Assembly (NCBI RefSeq): GCF_001594145.1
Contig: NZ_LVCF01000004.1
Location: forward strand, 62,001-126,000
DNA from: Branchiibius sp. NY16-3462-2
Lineage (GTDB): Bacteria; Actinomycetota; Actinomycetes; Actinomycetales; Dermatophilaceae
Length of the DNA: 64,000 bases
Reading direction: 5' to 3'
This document shows, in pieces, positions 25,080 to 33,942 of this stretch (positions within the stretch are counted from its first letter, which is position 1; every line of letters begins with the position of its first letter). Position numbers and translations under genes: made by a program. A model generated the notes under the pieces. The model had not been told where the DNA came from. It saw nothing but the letters and a program-made list of their open reading frames with translations, and did no database searches.

Positions 25080-26195
25080 ATGTCCACTCTCACCGTACGG
25101 CGGACAGCGTCCGCCTCCGCGAAAGCGGCTGCGCCACAGCCTGATCCGGACGTCACCGTCCAGGGTCCGGCTCGCATCCACGCTGCGCTCGACAGAGTCT
25201 CCCATCCGGTCCGGATCAATCCGTTGCTGCTCGGCGGCGGGATCCTGGCCTGGGTCGGATTCGCCCTCGTCGTCCTCTTCATGCCCAACGAGTCCTCCCA
25301 GTCCCTGCGGGACCTACAAGCGATCGATGCCATGCGTACGCCGATCGCGATCGCTGGTCTGCTCGTCGCCGTCGCGTGGGCCGGGATCTGGGCGCTGTCG
25401 GCCAGCGACTCCCGGCTCGGCCGCTGGGCACACGGCCACGCCACGCACGGCGCGGCCTGGCTGCTCGGCTTGGCGTTGTGGGCGCTCTTCTGGGAGTACT
25501 CGACGGCCAAGACGGCAGCCCTCGCCCCGCCGTACTTCCAATCACCGCAAGCGGTGCTCAACGCGATCTGGACCGACCACGGCCTGCTCGCCGAGAGCCT
25601 GGGCAATTCGTTGCTGTTGCTGGTCGTTGGCTTCGTGGTCGGCCTGGTCGCGGGGCTGGTCACCGGGGTCACGATCGGCTGGTTCCAGCAGGCGAACTAC
25701 TGGGTGCACCCGATTCTGATCTTCCTGGGGCCGGTGCCCTCCCTCGCCTGGGTGCCGTTGGTCTTCGTGCTGGCCCCCTCGGCGTACTCCGGAGCGGTCT
25801 TCATGATCGCGCTCAGCGTGTGGTTCCCGATCACGGTCCTGACCCGGGCCGGAGTCCTCAGCGTGCCGCGGTCCTACTTCGACGTCGCCCAGACCCTCGG
25901 AGCCAAGGGCGCGTTCCTGGTCGCCCGGATCAGCCTGCCGGCCGCACTGCCGAGCATCTTCACCGGTGCCTTCATGGCCCTTGGCGCGTCCTTCGTCAGC
26001 CTCACCGTGGCGGAGAACTTCGGGGTCAACTCCGGCTTGGGCTGGTATCTGAACTGGAAGAAGGGCTGGGGTGACTACGCGGGCGTCTACGCCGGGATCG
26101 TGGTCCTGGTCGTGGTCTGTGGCGTCCTGCTGACCCTGCTGTTCCGCAGCCGCAACTGGGTGCTGCGCTGGGAGAAGGAGTTGACGAGATGGTGA
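25080..26195 (+). CDS. ABC transporter permease, SsuC/TauC type
   Basis: This 371-residue membrane protein has two extra N-terminal membrane spans (about residues 43-65 and 80-105, plus one near 120) before the usual six-span BPD-type permease core. The EAA-like coupling loop appears as YFDVAQTLGAKGAFLVARISLPAALPSIF. The family is usually about 260 residues, so the first 110 residues are an extension. The start lies five bases after the binding-protein stop. It works with the ATPase that overlaps its 3' end. Confidence 0.82.
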   Translation: MSTLTVRRTASASAKAAAPQPDPDVTVQGPARIHAALDRVSHPVRINPLLLGGGILAWVGFALVVLFMPNESSQSLRDLQAIDAMRTPIAIAGLLVAVAWAGIWALSASDSRLGRWAHGHATHGAAWLLGLALWALFWEYSTAKTAALAPPYFQSPQAVLNAIWTDHGLLAESLGNSLLLLVVGFVVGLVAGLVTGVTIGWFQQANYWVHPILIFLGPVPSLAWVPLVFVLAPSAYSGAVFMIALSVWFPITVLTRAGVLSVPRSYFDVAQTLGAKGAFLVARISLPAALPSIFTGAFMALGASFVSLTVAENFGVNSGLGWYLNWKKGWGDYAGVYAGIVVLVVVCGVLLTLLFRSRNWVLRWEKELTRW

Positions 26196-26971
26196 CCGGT
26201 GCCGCGATCGACATCCTCAACGTCACGCAGGCGTTCCGCAGTCGCGGCCGGGACCTGCCGGTCCTGGACGACGTGACCTTCTCGGCGAAGCCCGGTGAGT
26301 TCGTGGCCCTGGTCGGGCCGAGTGGCTCGGGTAAGTCGACGCTGATCCGGCTGCTGGCCGGGCTGGACAAGCCGCTCTTCGGCACGGTCTACGTCGATGG
26401 CCGCAAGGTCACCGGACCTGACCCGGAACGCGCTCTGGTCTTCCAGGATCCGACCCTGCTGCCGTGGCGGACCGTGCGGGGCAACGTCGCACTCGGGCCG
26501 CAGGCGCGCGGCGAGCTGAAGCAGTCCGCTGGCCGGATCGATGAGGTCCTAGACGTCGTGGGACTGACCGATTTCGCCGACGCCTGGCCAGCGCAGCTGT
26601 CCGGTGGTATGGCCCAACGCGCAGCATTGGCAAGGGCATTGGTCGGCGACCCGAAGGTGTTGTTGCTCGACGAACCACTTGGCAAACTCGACGCGCTGAC
26701 CCGCCGCGTGCTGCAAGGTGAGCTCGCCCGGTTGTGGCAGCAACGCGGGTTCACCGCCGTCCTGATCACCCACGACGTCACCGAGGCGCTCACCCTCGCC
26801 GACCGGGTGATCATCTTCTCCCCGCGCCCGGCAACCGTCCGGGCCGACATCAGCGTCGACCTTCCCCGGCCGCGCAACCAGTCCGAGCCGCAGTTCGTGG
26901 CGTTGCGGCAGCAGATCCTCGCGCTGCTCGATGAAGAAACCACCACTGCGCCCGACGAACTCGCTTCGTAA
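26189..26971 (+). CDS. ABC transporter ATP-binding protein, SsuB/TauB type
   Basis: This 260-residue ATPase has Walker A GPSGSGKST, Q-loop VFQDPTLLPWRTV, signature LSGGMAQRAALARAL, Walker B VLLLDEPLGKLD and the H-loop LITHDVTEAL. The DPTLLPWRTV segment is typical of nitrate/sulfonate/taurine importers. It overlaps the permease by seven bases. It is followed after 21 bases by the copper-related ycnI gene, so transcription may run on. Confidence 0.88.
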   Translation: MVTGAAIDILNVTQAFRSRGRDLPVLDDVTFSAKPGEFVALVGPSGSGKSTLIRLLAGLDKPLFGTVYVDGRKVTGPDPERALVFQDPTLLPWRTVRGNVALGPQARGELKQSAGRIDEVLDVVGLTDFADAWPAQLSGGMAQRAALARALVGDPKVLLLDEPLGKLDALTRRVLQGELARLWQQRGFTAVLITHDVTEALTLADRVIIFSPRPATVRADISVDLPRPRNQSEPQFVALRQQILALLDEETTTAPDELAS

Positions 26972-26992
26972 CCTCTCGAAAGGAACATCATC

Positions 26993-27724
26993 ATGCGTCT
27001 CATCACCCGCGCCGCGGCCACGGCCGTGACCACGCTTGCCCTTACCCTCGGTGTCGCCGAGGTCGCCTCCGCCCACGTGCGCGTCATCCCCTCCTCCACG
27101 GCGCCGGGCAGCTACTCCGTGCTGACGTTCAACGTGCCGGTCGAGTCCGACACCGCGAACACCGTTGCCCTTACGGTGAATCTGCCCACCACGACACCAT
27201 TCACCTACGTCAGTGTCCGTCCGACTCCGGGCTGGACCGCGAAGGTCACCACCGAGAACCTCGCCAACCCGGTCAAGGACGATGACGGCAACATCATCAC
27301 CAAGGCCCCGATCAAGGTCGAGTGGACCGCGACCGACGGCGGCCTCGCCCCCGGTCAGTTCGGTCAGTTTGCGATCCAGGCCGGTCCGCTGCCCAAGTCC
27401 GGAACCGTGTACTTGCCCACGCAGCAGAAGTATTCGGACGGCAAGATCTCCAACTGGGTCCAACAGGCACAGGGCAATGCGGAGCCGGAGTCCCCGGCAC
27501 CGAGCTTCGAGATCACCGCAGCCGCCGCTACTCCCGCCGCGGCGGACAGTGGCACCAACCCGTGGGCACTTGCCGGTGGTGGGGCTGGCATCGCGCTGCT
27601 CGGTGGGGTCGTGGGTGGCGTCGTCGGCAGCCGGGTCTCCCGCCGTCGATCGGACTCTGTCGTTTCGGATTCCGGTACGTCGACCGAGGACCAGGCCGCG
27701 GACCGCACCTCGGTCCCGGCCTAG
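26993..27724 (+). CDS. YcnI-family (DUF1775) secreted copper-binding protein
   Basis: This 243-residue protein has a signal peptide (residues 1-27) that leaves histidine 28 as the mature N-terminus (AHVRVIPSS), the copper ligand described for Bacillus YcnI. The DUF1775 domain covers residues 28-175. A C-terminal transmembrane helix (about 188-215) and a basic/acidic tail anchor it in the membrane. AAAGGA precedes the ATG. It is followed at once by a CopC-CopD fusion gene, the usual partner. It probably takes up or delivers copper outside the membrane. Confidence 0.88.
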   Translation: MRLITRAAATAVTTLALTLGVAEVASAHVRVIPSSTAPGSYSVLTFNVPVESDTANTVALTVNLPTTTPFTYVSVRPTPGWTAKVTTENLANPVKDDDGNIITKAPIKVEWTATDGGLAPGQFGQFAIQAGPLPKSGTVYLPTQQKYSDGKISNWVQQAQGNAEPESPAPSFEITAAAATPAAADSGTNPWALAGGGAGIALLGGVVGGVVGSRVSRRRSDSVVSDSGTSTEDQAADRTSVPA

Positions 27725-27727
27725 GCA

Positions 27728-29323
27728 GTGCGGCGCATCGTCGCCGCGGTCGCACTCCTGCTGGTCCTTCTCGTCTGGTCGGCCCCGACGGCCGCCGCCC
27801 ACGCGTACGTCATCTCACAGTCGCCGACCAGCGGCGCTGAGTTGGCGGCGTCGCCGGCGGCGGTCGTCGTGCGGTTCTCCGAACCGGTCGCCCTTGCCTC
27901 GGGAACTGCCACGTCCGTAGTCTCCAGCTCCGGTGAGCGGGTCGACAACGGGTCACCGGTTCTGCGGGGGGACCTGCTGACGATTCCGTTGCGGCACAGT
28001 CTACCCAGAGACGTCTACGTCGCCAACTGGTCGGTGATTTCCGCCGATAGTCACCCGGTTGGTGGCTCCCTGCAGTTCGGCGTGGGCGTCCCGACCACGG
28101 CCGTCGCCGAACCTGCTGCACCGCAACCGAGTTCCCTGCTGCAGCTGATCAACGGTGTGCTCAAGGGTCTGGTCTATCTGGGGCTGGTCGCGGCGCTGGG
28201 CGCTCCGATCGCTGCTCGACTGCTGCACGTCTCGCTACCGACCCGCTGGGTGGCCGCCGGCTTCCTGGCGGCCGCGGCCGGCTCCGTGCTGCAGATCCCG
28301 GTCCAGTACCTGTGGGGTGCCTCGGCCAGTCGCGCGACCTGGGGTGGGTTGGTGCAGTCGTTCGGTTCGACCTATGCCCTGACGATCTACCTGCGCGTGG
28401 TCCTGCTGGTGCTGGCGTGGGTCGTGCGGCGGTGGCTGTCCGTGTTTGTCGTGGTGGCGTTGCTCGTCGTCGCGACGGTGGTCCGCAACGGTCATGGCGG
28501 CGCCGAGGGCGGCTGGATCTTCGTCTCGACCCTGGCGCACGCGATCGCGGCTACCGCGTGGATCGGCGGACTGCTGGTGCTGGGTTGGGCGATGCTGACC
28601 CGGCGGCTCGAGGTGGCCCAGTTGCGGCGGTTGCCGTTGTGGGCCCGGTACGCCGGCGCTGCGGGCGCGGGCATCGCGGCGACGGGCGGGGCCCAAGCCG
28701 TCGTGCAGGTGCGGTATCCAGCGGCGCTGGTCCACACGACGTACGGGTGGGTGCTACTGGCCAAGGTGGCGCTGGTCGCCGTCGCCGGATTCTTCGCGAT
28801 CCGCGGAAACCGTTGGGTGACAACGCATTCCCGTCTAGCAACCCGACCTGAGCCAGGAGAGACCGCGCGCCTGCGGCGGTTCGCCCGGCGCGAGGCCGTT
28901 CTCGGGACCGCGATCGTGATCGTGTCGGGAGTGCTGTCCTCAGTCGACCCCGCCCAGGCGACGTACGCACCCACCACGCCCCAGACCCTCACCGCAGGGC
29001 CGTACACCGTCGAGCTGCGCATCGCGCCCGCACGCCGGGGTCCGGTCGGCTTCCGGGTGACGGTGACCGGCGCCGCAGACGCCACGCCGCTGGCCCAGCA
29101 GGTCGACCTGACGCTGAACCAGCCGGGTGGCGCGACCCGCGCGCTACCGGTCGAGTTCACCGCCCGCATCCCCGGGACCATCCACTCCGGCCAACCCGTC
29201 CCGATAACGTTCGTCAGTTCGGTGGTCGTGCTCCCCGATATCGGTGACTGGCAGGCCCAGCTGACCGTTGTGGCCAGCGAGACCGAGCAGTACAGCGCCG
29301 CAACCCAATTCACTGCTTACTAG
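27728..29323 (+). CDS. Copper transport protein, CopC-CopD fusion
   Basis: This is a 531-residue protein. A signal peptide (1-24) leaves H25 as the mature N-terminus (AHAYVISQSPTSGAEL), starting the CopC beta-barrel copper-binding domain to about residue 120. A CopD domain with eight or so membrane spans follows (about 140-385). A C-terminal extracytoplasmic beta domain (about 420-531, after YTVELRIAPARRGPVGF) resembles the YtkA-like/CopC-associated domain. It starts with GTG three bases after the ycnI stop. It probably imports or handles copper with YcnI. Confidence 0.87.
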   Translation: MRRIVAAVALLLVLLVWSAPTAAAHAYVISQSPTSGAELAASPAAVVVRFSEPVALASGTATSVVSSSGERVDNGSPVLRGDLLTIPLRHSLPRDVYVANWSVISADSHPVGGSLQFGVGVPTTAVAEPAAPQPSSLLQLINGVLKGLVYLGLVAALGAPIAARLLHVSLPTRWVAAGFLAAAAGSVLQIPVQYLWGASASRATWGGLVQSFGSTYALTIYLRVVLLVLAWVVRRWLSVFVVVALLVVATVVRNGHGGAEGGWIFVSTLAHAIAATAWIGGLLVLGWAMLTRRLEVAQLRRLPLWARYAGAAGAGIAATGGAQAVVQVRYPAALVHTTYGWVLLAKVALVAVAGFFAIRGNRWVTTHSRLATRPEPGETARLRRFARREAVLGTAIVIVSGVLSSVDPAQATYAPTTPQTLTAGPYTVELRIAPARRGPVGFRVTVTGAADATPLAQQVDLTLNQPGGATRALPVEFTARIPGTIHSGQPVPITFVSSVVVLPDIGDWQAQLTVVASETEQYSAATQFTAY

Positions 29324-29331
29324 GAGTTGTG

Positions 29332-30621
29332 ATGGCCCGATACGAATCCGTGCTAGAGGCGGTTGGTGGTACGCCGCTGATCCGGCTCACCCGTGGCGTC
29401 CCGTCGGGCGGGCCGCGGGTCTACGTCAAACCGGAATGGCTCAACCCCGGTGGCAGCGTCAAGGACCGGGCCGCAGTGTGGATGCTGCGGCAGGCTGAAC
29501 GCGACGGGCTGCTCCGCCCGGGCGGCACCGTCGTGGAACTGACGAGCGGCAATACGGGCATCGGATTAGCAATGGCCGCAGCGCATCTGGGCTATTCGTG
29601 CGTCATCTTCACGAGTTCGAAGATCTCGAGCGAGAAGCGCAACCAGATCACGGCGTACGGCGCGCGGCTGGAGTTGGTCGACACGTTCGTGCCGAAGGAT
29701 CACCCGGACAGCCTGCGGTCGCATGCCGAACGCTTCGTGGAGCAGACACCCGGCGCGTGGTTGGCGGCGCAGTACGACAACGCGGCCAATGCGCAGGCGC
29801 ACTACGAAACGACCGGGCCGGAGATCTGGGCGGACACCGACGGCCAGGTGACGCACGTCGTGTCGACCATCGGCACCGGCGGCACCATCTCGGGGACCGC
29901 CCGGTATTTGAAGGAGATCAGTGGAGGACGCGTCCGGGTGATCGGCGCGGACCCGCTCACCTCGTCGTACGCCGGGGGAGACGGCAGCCAGAAGGCGATC
30001 GAAGGCGCGGGTCACTTCGTGCATCCGGAAGCGACGGTCGATATCTGGCCGACCGCCCTCGACCTGAGCCTGATCGACAAGATCCTCCCGGTGGCCGATG
30101 AGGACGCCATCGCCGCCATCCGGGAGTTGGCGACCACCGAGGGGATCCTCGCGGGCGGATCGTCCGGGGTGGCCCTGGCCGCAGGACGATGGGTGGCGGC
30201 GGACTTGGGTTCCGACGACGTCGTCGTGATCCTGCTGCCGGATTCGGGGCGCGCGTACCTGTCGACCTACTTCAACCGGAAGTGGTTGGCGGACAATGGG
30301 TTCGGGACGCTCGAGGACACACCCTCAGATCCCGCCGTCTTCGTGACCGCGCAGGAGGCAGGAGTAGCAGCGGCCGCCCGGTTGATCGCCGACGGGATCC
30401 CGCAGGATGCTCCGGTCTTCGTGGCGTATCCGCGTGAGCGGCGCGTCCTCGCTCCGCATCCCAGTGACCTGCTCGGCTGGACGACACCAGCGTTACTACG
30501 CGATCACGAGACGGCACGGGCCGCCGCCCGGCCGCTCAGCCCTGACACGGTCAGCCCCGTCCTGCGCAACGGCCGGGTCGTCGGCGTGCAGGGGGACGCC
30601 GGGCAGGGCGATCTGCAGTAG
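29332..30621 (+). CDS. Cystathionine beta-synthase-like PLP enzyme
   Basis: This is a 429-residue enzyme. The PLP domain (residues 1-310) has lysine 44 in NPGGSVKDR, TSGNTGIG, GTGGTISG and the CBS-type SYAGGDGSQKAIEGAG and YLSTYFNRKWLADNGF segments, which set it apart from CysK. The C-terminal 110 residues align in position with the regulatory CBS-domain pair but look degenerate and proline-rich. It would join serine or O-acetylserine with a thiol. An SD (TAGGAG) places the start at ATG 29332; a GTG lies one codon earlier. The gene follows the copper genes on the same strand, linking copper and thiol metabolism. Confidence 0.8.
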   Translation: MARYESVLEAVGGTPLIRLTRGVPSGGPRVYVKPEWLNPGGSVKDRAAVWMLRQAERDGLLRPGGTVVELTSGNTGIGLAMAAAHLGYSCVIFTSSKISSEKRNQITAYGARLELVDTFVPKDHPDSLRSHAERFVEQTPGAWLAAQYDNAANAQAHYETTGPEIWADTDGQVTHVVSTIGTGGTISGTARYLKEISGGRVRVIGADPLTSSYAGGDGSQKAIEGAGHFVHPEATVDIWPTALDLSLIDKILPVADEDAIAAIRELATTEGILAGGSSGVALAAGRWVAADLGSDDVVVILLPDSGRAYLSTYFNRKWLADNGFGTLEDTPSDPAVFVTAQEAGVAAAARLIADGIPQDAPVFVAYPRERRVLAPHPSDLLGWTTPALLRDHETARAAARPLSPDTVSPVLRNGRVVGVQGDAGQGDLQ

Positions 30622-30624
30622 GAA

Positions 30625-30948
30625 TCAACTGCAGATCGTGGTCGGCTGGTTGCCCGGTGCGGGCTTGAATTGCTCGGAGTGTCCGTGCTCGTCGCGGAAG
30701 AACACGCGGTCTCCCACCAACTTCACCTCGCCGCGTTGTTCGGGGTTGTCCCAGCCGGACGGTGGATTTCCGTTGCCGTCGTCCAGCACGCCGTCGACGC
30801 GCGTGAACCAGTTGGCGTCGATCTGGAGATCGCGAATGCCGCAATGCATATACAGACTCACCGATCGCCACGACGGTTCGCCAGCGGACGACGTGCAGCC
30901 GCTCAGGCCCAGGAGCGGGGCCACGAGCAGAACCGGCCACCGACGCAT
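30625..30948 (-). CDS. Small secreted lipoprotein, unknown function
   Basis: This 107-residue protein has a lipoprotein signal (LLVAPLLGLSGC, lipobox cysteine near residue 18). The mature part has two further cysteines (YMHCGIRD and the C-terminal TTICS) that could form a disulfide. A segment GEVKLVGDRVFFRDEHG looks like beta strands. I do not recognise the family. It lies convergent to the cystathionine-synthase-like gene and divergent from a TetR gene. A CATGAT hexamer sits six bases before the ATG. Confidence 0.7.
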   Translation of the reverse strand: MRRWPVLLVAPLLGLSGCTSSAGEPSWRSVSLYMHCGIRDLQIDANWFTRVDGVLDDGNGNPPSGWDNPEQRGEVKLVGDRVFFRDEHGHSEQFKPAPGNQPTTICS

Positions 30949-31030
30949 CCTGCGATCATGTCAGCGTGGCCCCCGTCCCGGAACCGCATAGCGGTCACCG
31001 TTTGCGCATCGCTGCTACGGTCTGTCGTCC

Positions 31031-31615
31031 ATGAGCGAGCAGAGTCGCCGCGACCAATTGTTGGACCGCGTGGTGGACTACGTGCTGGAGCACGGTGTCG
31101 CCGATCTGACGTTGCGCGATCTGGCCGCGGCGGTGGGTTCGAACAACCGGATGTTGATCTACTACTTCGGTAGCCGGGACGAGTTGATCCACACGGCTCT
31201 GGAATCAGCGGCCGCTCGCTTTCCTCGAATGGTTTCGCTATTCGAGGTGTTGGACGATACGGCGAATCCCCCTGCTATACGGTTCCATTCGGCCTGGGAC
31301 CTGATCGGCGCGCAGGAGAACCTGCCCTTCCATCGACTGTTCTTCCAGGTGCTGGGCTTAGCTGGGTTCGCCCCTGACCGGTTCGCCGGGTTCCTGGCGA
31401 CCGTCGGTTCGGAGTGGTCAGCGCACGTACAGGAAGCGCTCGTCAGCGACGGATGGGATCCGATCGAGGCGATGGCGACCGCACATGCTGTGGTGGCCAC
31501 GTGGCGTGGTCTGCAACTGACCCTGCTTAGCGGTGGCGATCCCGTCGTGGTCGCGGAAGCCGCGCGCCGCAGCATCGAAGCCCTCGTCGTCCAGGTCGCC
31601 GAATCTGCTGTGTAA
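31031..31615 (+). CDS. TetR family transcriptional regulator
   Basis: This is a 194-residue protein. The HTH is DLTLRDLAAAVGSNNRMLIYYFGSRDELI (about residues 23-51). The C-terminal half is of general TetR type. It is 54 bases upstream of the monooxygenase gene on the same strand, and a 20-bp near-perfect palindrome stands in between, so it most likely represses the monooxygenase/flavin reductase pair. Confidence 0.82.
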   Translation: MSEQSRRDQLLDRVVDYVLEHGVADLTLRDLAAAVGSNNRMLIYYFGSRDELIHTALESAAARFPRMVSLFEVLDDTANPPAIRFHSAWDLIGAQENLPFHRLFFQVLGLAGFAPDRFAGFLATVGSEWSAHVQEALVSDGWDPIEAMATAHAVVATWRGLQLTLLSGGDPVVVAEAARRSIEALVVQVAESAV

Positions 31616-31642
31616 ACATCGTGTTTCAGCCCTTCCGCCGAA

Positions 31643-31662
31643 AGTGAACCATTTGGTTCACT
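31643..31662. promoter_or_regulatory. Palindromic TetR operator upstream of the monooxygenase gene
   Basis: AGTGAACCA-TT-TGGTTCACT has 9-bp perfect arms and ends seven bases before the ATG at 31670. It lies in the only gap between the regulator and its probable targets. Confidence 0.75.
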
Positions 31663-31669
31663 CAAAGGC

Positions 31670-33091
31670 ATGGCATCGCACTCCACGCCCCGCCGGATGC
31701 GTCTCGGCGTCTTCGAAGTCGCCGGTCCCCAGGTCGGCGGAACGCTCAGCTGGCCCCACCCGAGGGCAACCTCAAAGCGCTACCACGAGCCGTCGTACTG
31801 GGTGGATATGGCTCAGCTCCTCGATGGGGCGGGCTTCGACTTCCTCTTCTTCGCCGACGGGTACGGTTACCCGGCGATCGACGGGGACATCGCGCCCGGA
31901 GCCGTCCAACACGGCGTCAACTTCGGCAGCCTCGACCCGATGCTGCTCATCCCGATCCTGGCCCAAGCGACGCGGCGACTCGGTTTCGTGGTCACGTCCT
32001 CGACCGGCCTGGACCACCCGGTGCAGATGGCCCGGCGGTTCGCCACCCTGGACCACCTCACCGGCGGCCGGATCGGCTGGAACATCGTGACCGGGTCCTC
32101 ACAGAACGTGATCGCCGAGGTCTTCGGGCATGACCAGATGGCCAAACACGATGACCGCTACGCGCAGGCGGCGGAGTACGTCGAACTGGCCACCAAGTTC
32201 TGGGAGACCGTCTGGGAGGACGACGCTCTGGTGATGGACCCGGCGACTGGGGTCTTCGCCGACGGGTCCAAGCTGCACCGGCTCGAACACGACGGGACCC
32301 ACTACCGGTCCTCGGGCTACTTCACCGTCGACCCGTCCCCACAGCGCACCCCCGTGCTGTTCCAAGCAGGCACCTCGCCCGCGGGTCGGCAACTGGCCGC
32401 CACCTGGGCGGAGACCGTCTTCGTCCAGGGGACGACCCCGTCCCACACGGCGGGCAATGTCGCCGACATCCGCCGACGCGCGTTCGAGATGGGCCGGGAC
32501 GGGGACGCCGTCATCACGATGGCCGGGGTCTCGGTGACGGTCGCCCCCACCAGCGCCGAGGCAGCCGACCAGCGGGCAGCCTTCGACGCCCTGCAGAACG
32601 ATGCCGTGGTCAATGCGCTCTACGCGGGCAACACCGGCATCGACCTGCTGTCGTTGGATCCGGCCGGGACTCTGGAGCAGGTGATCGGCACGGGAGCGGT
32701 CGGGCAGATGGGTACGAGCAACATCGAGCGCTTCCTCGGGCCGGATGCGCCAACAGTCGGCCAGATCATCGATGATCTGCGCGGCAAAGGGACTCGCGGT
32801 TTCCAGGTCACCGGTTCGCCCACGGAGGTCGCCGACCAGTTGGAGGACCTGATGGTGACGACCGGCCTCGATGGCTTCTTGCTGGAGCCAATCTTCGATC
32901 TACCCGACCTGACCGATTTCGTCGAGCTGGTGGTGCCGCAGTTGCGTCGGCGAGGGCTGCTGCCGGACGACCCAGATACCGGTACTTTCCGCTCGCAACT
33001 CGGCATCGGGGCAGCGACGAACCCGGACCGACTCGCCGCCACGCATCCGGGGCACGCGGGTGAGTCGGCCATCATCGAGGAGAGCGCCTAG
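31670..33091 (+). CDS. FMN-dependent monooxygenase, NtaA/SnaA/DmoA family
   Basis: This 473-residue class C flavin monooxygenase has a bacterial luciferase-like TIM barrel. Family features include GPQVGGTLSWPHP near the N-terminus, HPVQMARRFATLDHLTGGRIGWNIVTG, and VLFQAGTSPAGRQLAA. These enzymes use reduced FMN from a separate reductase to oxidise nitrilotriacetate, dimethyl sulfide, dibenzothiophene sulfone, alkanes or similar substrates. The stop overlaps the start of the flavin reductase gene by one base, the expected partner. It is controlled by the TetR operator just upstream. The substrate is not known; organosulfur is possible given the cysteine genes nearby. Confidence 0.88.
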   Translation: MASHSTPRRMRLGVFEVAGPQVGGTLSWPHPRATSKRYHEPSYWVDMAQLLDGAGFDFLFFADGYGYPAIDGDIAPGAVQHGVNFGSLDPMLLIPILAQATRRLGFVVTSSTGLDHPVQMARRFATLDHLTGGRIGWNIVTGSSQNVIAEVFGHDQMAKHDDRYAQAAEYVELATKFWETVWEDDALVMDPATGVFADGSKLHRLEHDGTHYRSSGYFTVDPSPQRTPVLFQAGTSPAGRQLAATWAETVFVQGTTPSHTAGNVADIRRRAFEMGRDGDAVITMAGVSVTVAPTSAEAADQRAAFDALQNDAVVNALYAGNTGIDLLSLDPAGTLEQVIGTGAVGQMGTSNIERFLGPDAPTVGQIIDDLRGKGTRGFQVTGSPTEVADQLEDLMVTTGLDGFLLEPIFDLPDLTDFVELVVPQLRRRGLLPDDPDTGTFRSQLGIGAATNPDRLAATHPGHAGESAIIEESA

Positions 33092-33609
33092 TGGCGACAG
33101 GGATCGCCTCGGCGCTGACCCAGGTCGGCGGACCAGACCGGATCAAGCACGCCTTCGGCCGCTTCACCCAGGGTGTCGTCGCACTGGCAGCCTTGATCGA
33201 TGACCACCCGGAGATCATGGTCGTCTCGACCTTCACCGTCGGTGTGTCCTTCGACCCGCCGTTGGCCTCATTCGCAGCCGATCATCGCTCGGTCACTTGG
33301 CCGCAGCTGGCCAGGGCCGAAGCGATTGGTGTCACGGCGCTGTCTGGCGAACAAGCTTCTGTCGTCTATCAGTTGGCGGGGTCCGACCGGGCTCGCCGGT
33401 TCGATGCCGTGCCGTGGTCGGTCGGCGATCAAGGGGAGGTCCTGCTGGACCACGGCGCCGCCTGGTTCAGCTGTGCGCTGGAAGCCGCTCATCCGGCCGG
33501 GGATCACGATATGGTGCTGCTCCGCGTCCGCAGTCACGCGGACGAACCAGGGCGTCGGCCCATCATTCTGCAGCGCAGCACATTGCACACCCTGGACGCG
33601 GCCTCGTAG
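33091..33609 (+). CDS. Flavin reductase domain protein
   Basis: This 172-residue FMN-binding split-barrel protein belongs to the flavin reductase family (FGRFTQGVVALAA...MVVSTFTVGVSFDPPLASFAADHRS). It supplies FMNH2 to the monooxygenase encoded directly upstream. The GTG start overlaps that gene's TAG (TAGTG). Confidence 0.87.
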   Translation: MATGIASALTQVGGPDRIKHAFGRFTQGVVALAALIDDHPEIMVVSTFTVGVSFDPPLASFAADHRSVTWPQLARAEAIGVTALSGEQASVVYQLAGSDRARRFDAVPWSVGDQGEVLLDHGAAWFSCALEAAHPAGDHDMVLLRVRSHADEPGRRPIILQRSTLHTLDAAS

Positions 33610-33615
33610 TTCAGG

Positions 33616-33942
33616 TCAGCCGCCGTTGGCGCACAACTGCTCCATCGGCAGCCGCAGCGTCGTCTGCGAGGTGTCGGCCGGGTTGAAGCAGACCCATACG
33701 ATCCTGCCCTGCTGAGAGAACTCAGCCGCCGACACGGTCCCGGTGGTTTCCAGCGAACGCCCGTTCGCGACGTACGCCACCCGCAACGACAGGTCGGAGC
33801 CGGACGGGGTGGACGAGACCACGGACCCCGCCGCCATCCCACGGGTCGCCACGACGGCCGGTTGCGACACGTGTCTCCAGACCAGGACCCCCACCAGCAG
33901 CACGAGGACAGGGAGCAACAACCTAGGGGAGAGCTTCGGCAT
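33616..33942 (-). CDS. Small membrane-anchored secreted protein, unknown function
   Basis: This 108-residue protein has an N-terminal transmembrane or signal helix (about residues 7-24) and an outside domain with two cysteines (VWVCFNPADTS and EQLCANGG). I do not recognise the family. GAAGG precedes the ATG. It starts 20 bases inside the end of the DUF4126 gene, so it is translated as the second gene of that transcript. Confidence 0.65.
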   Translation of the reverse strand: MPKLSPRLLLPVLVLLVGVLVWRHVSQPAVVATRGMAAGSVVSSTPSGSDLSLRVAYVANGRSLETTGTVSAAEFSQQGRIVWVCFNPADTSQTTLRLPMEQLCANGG

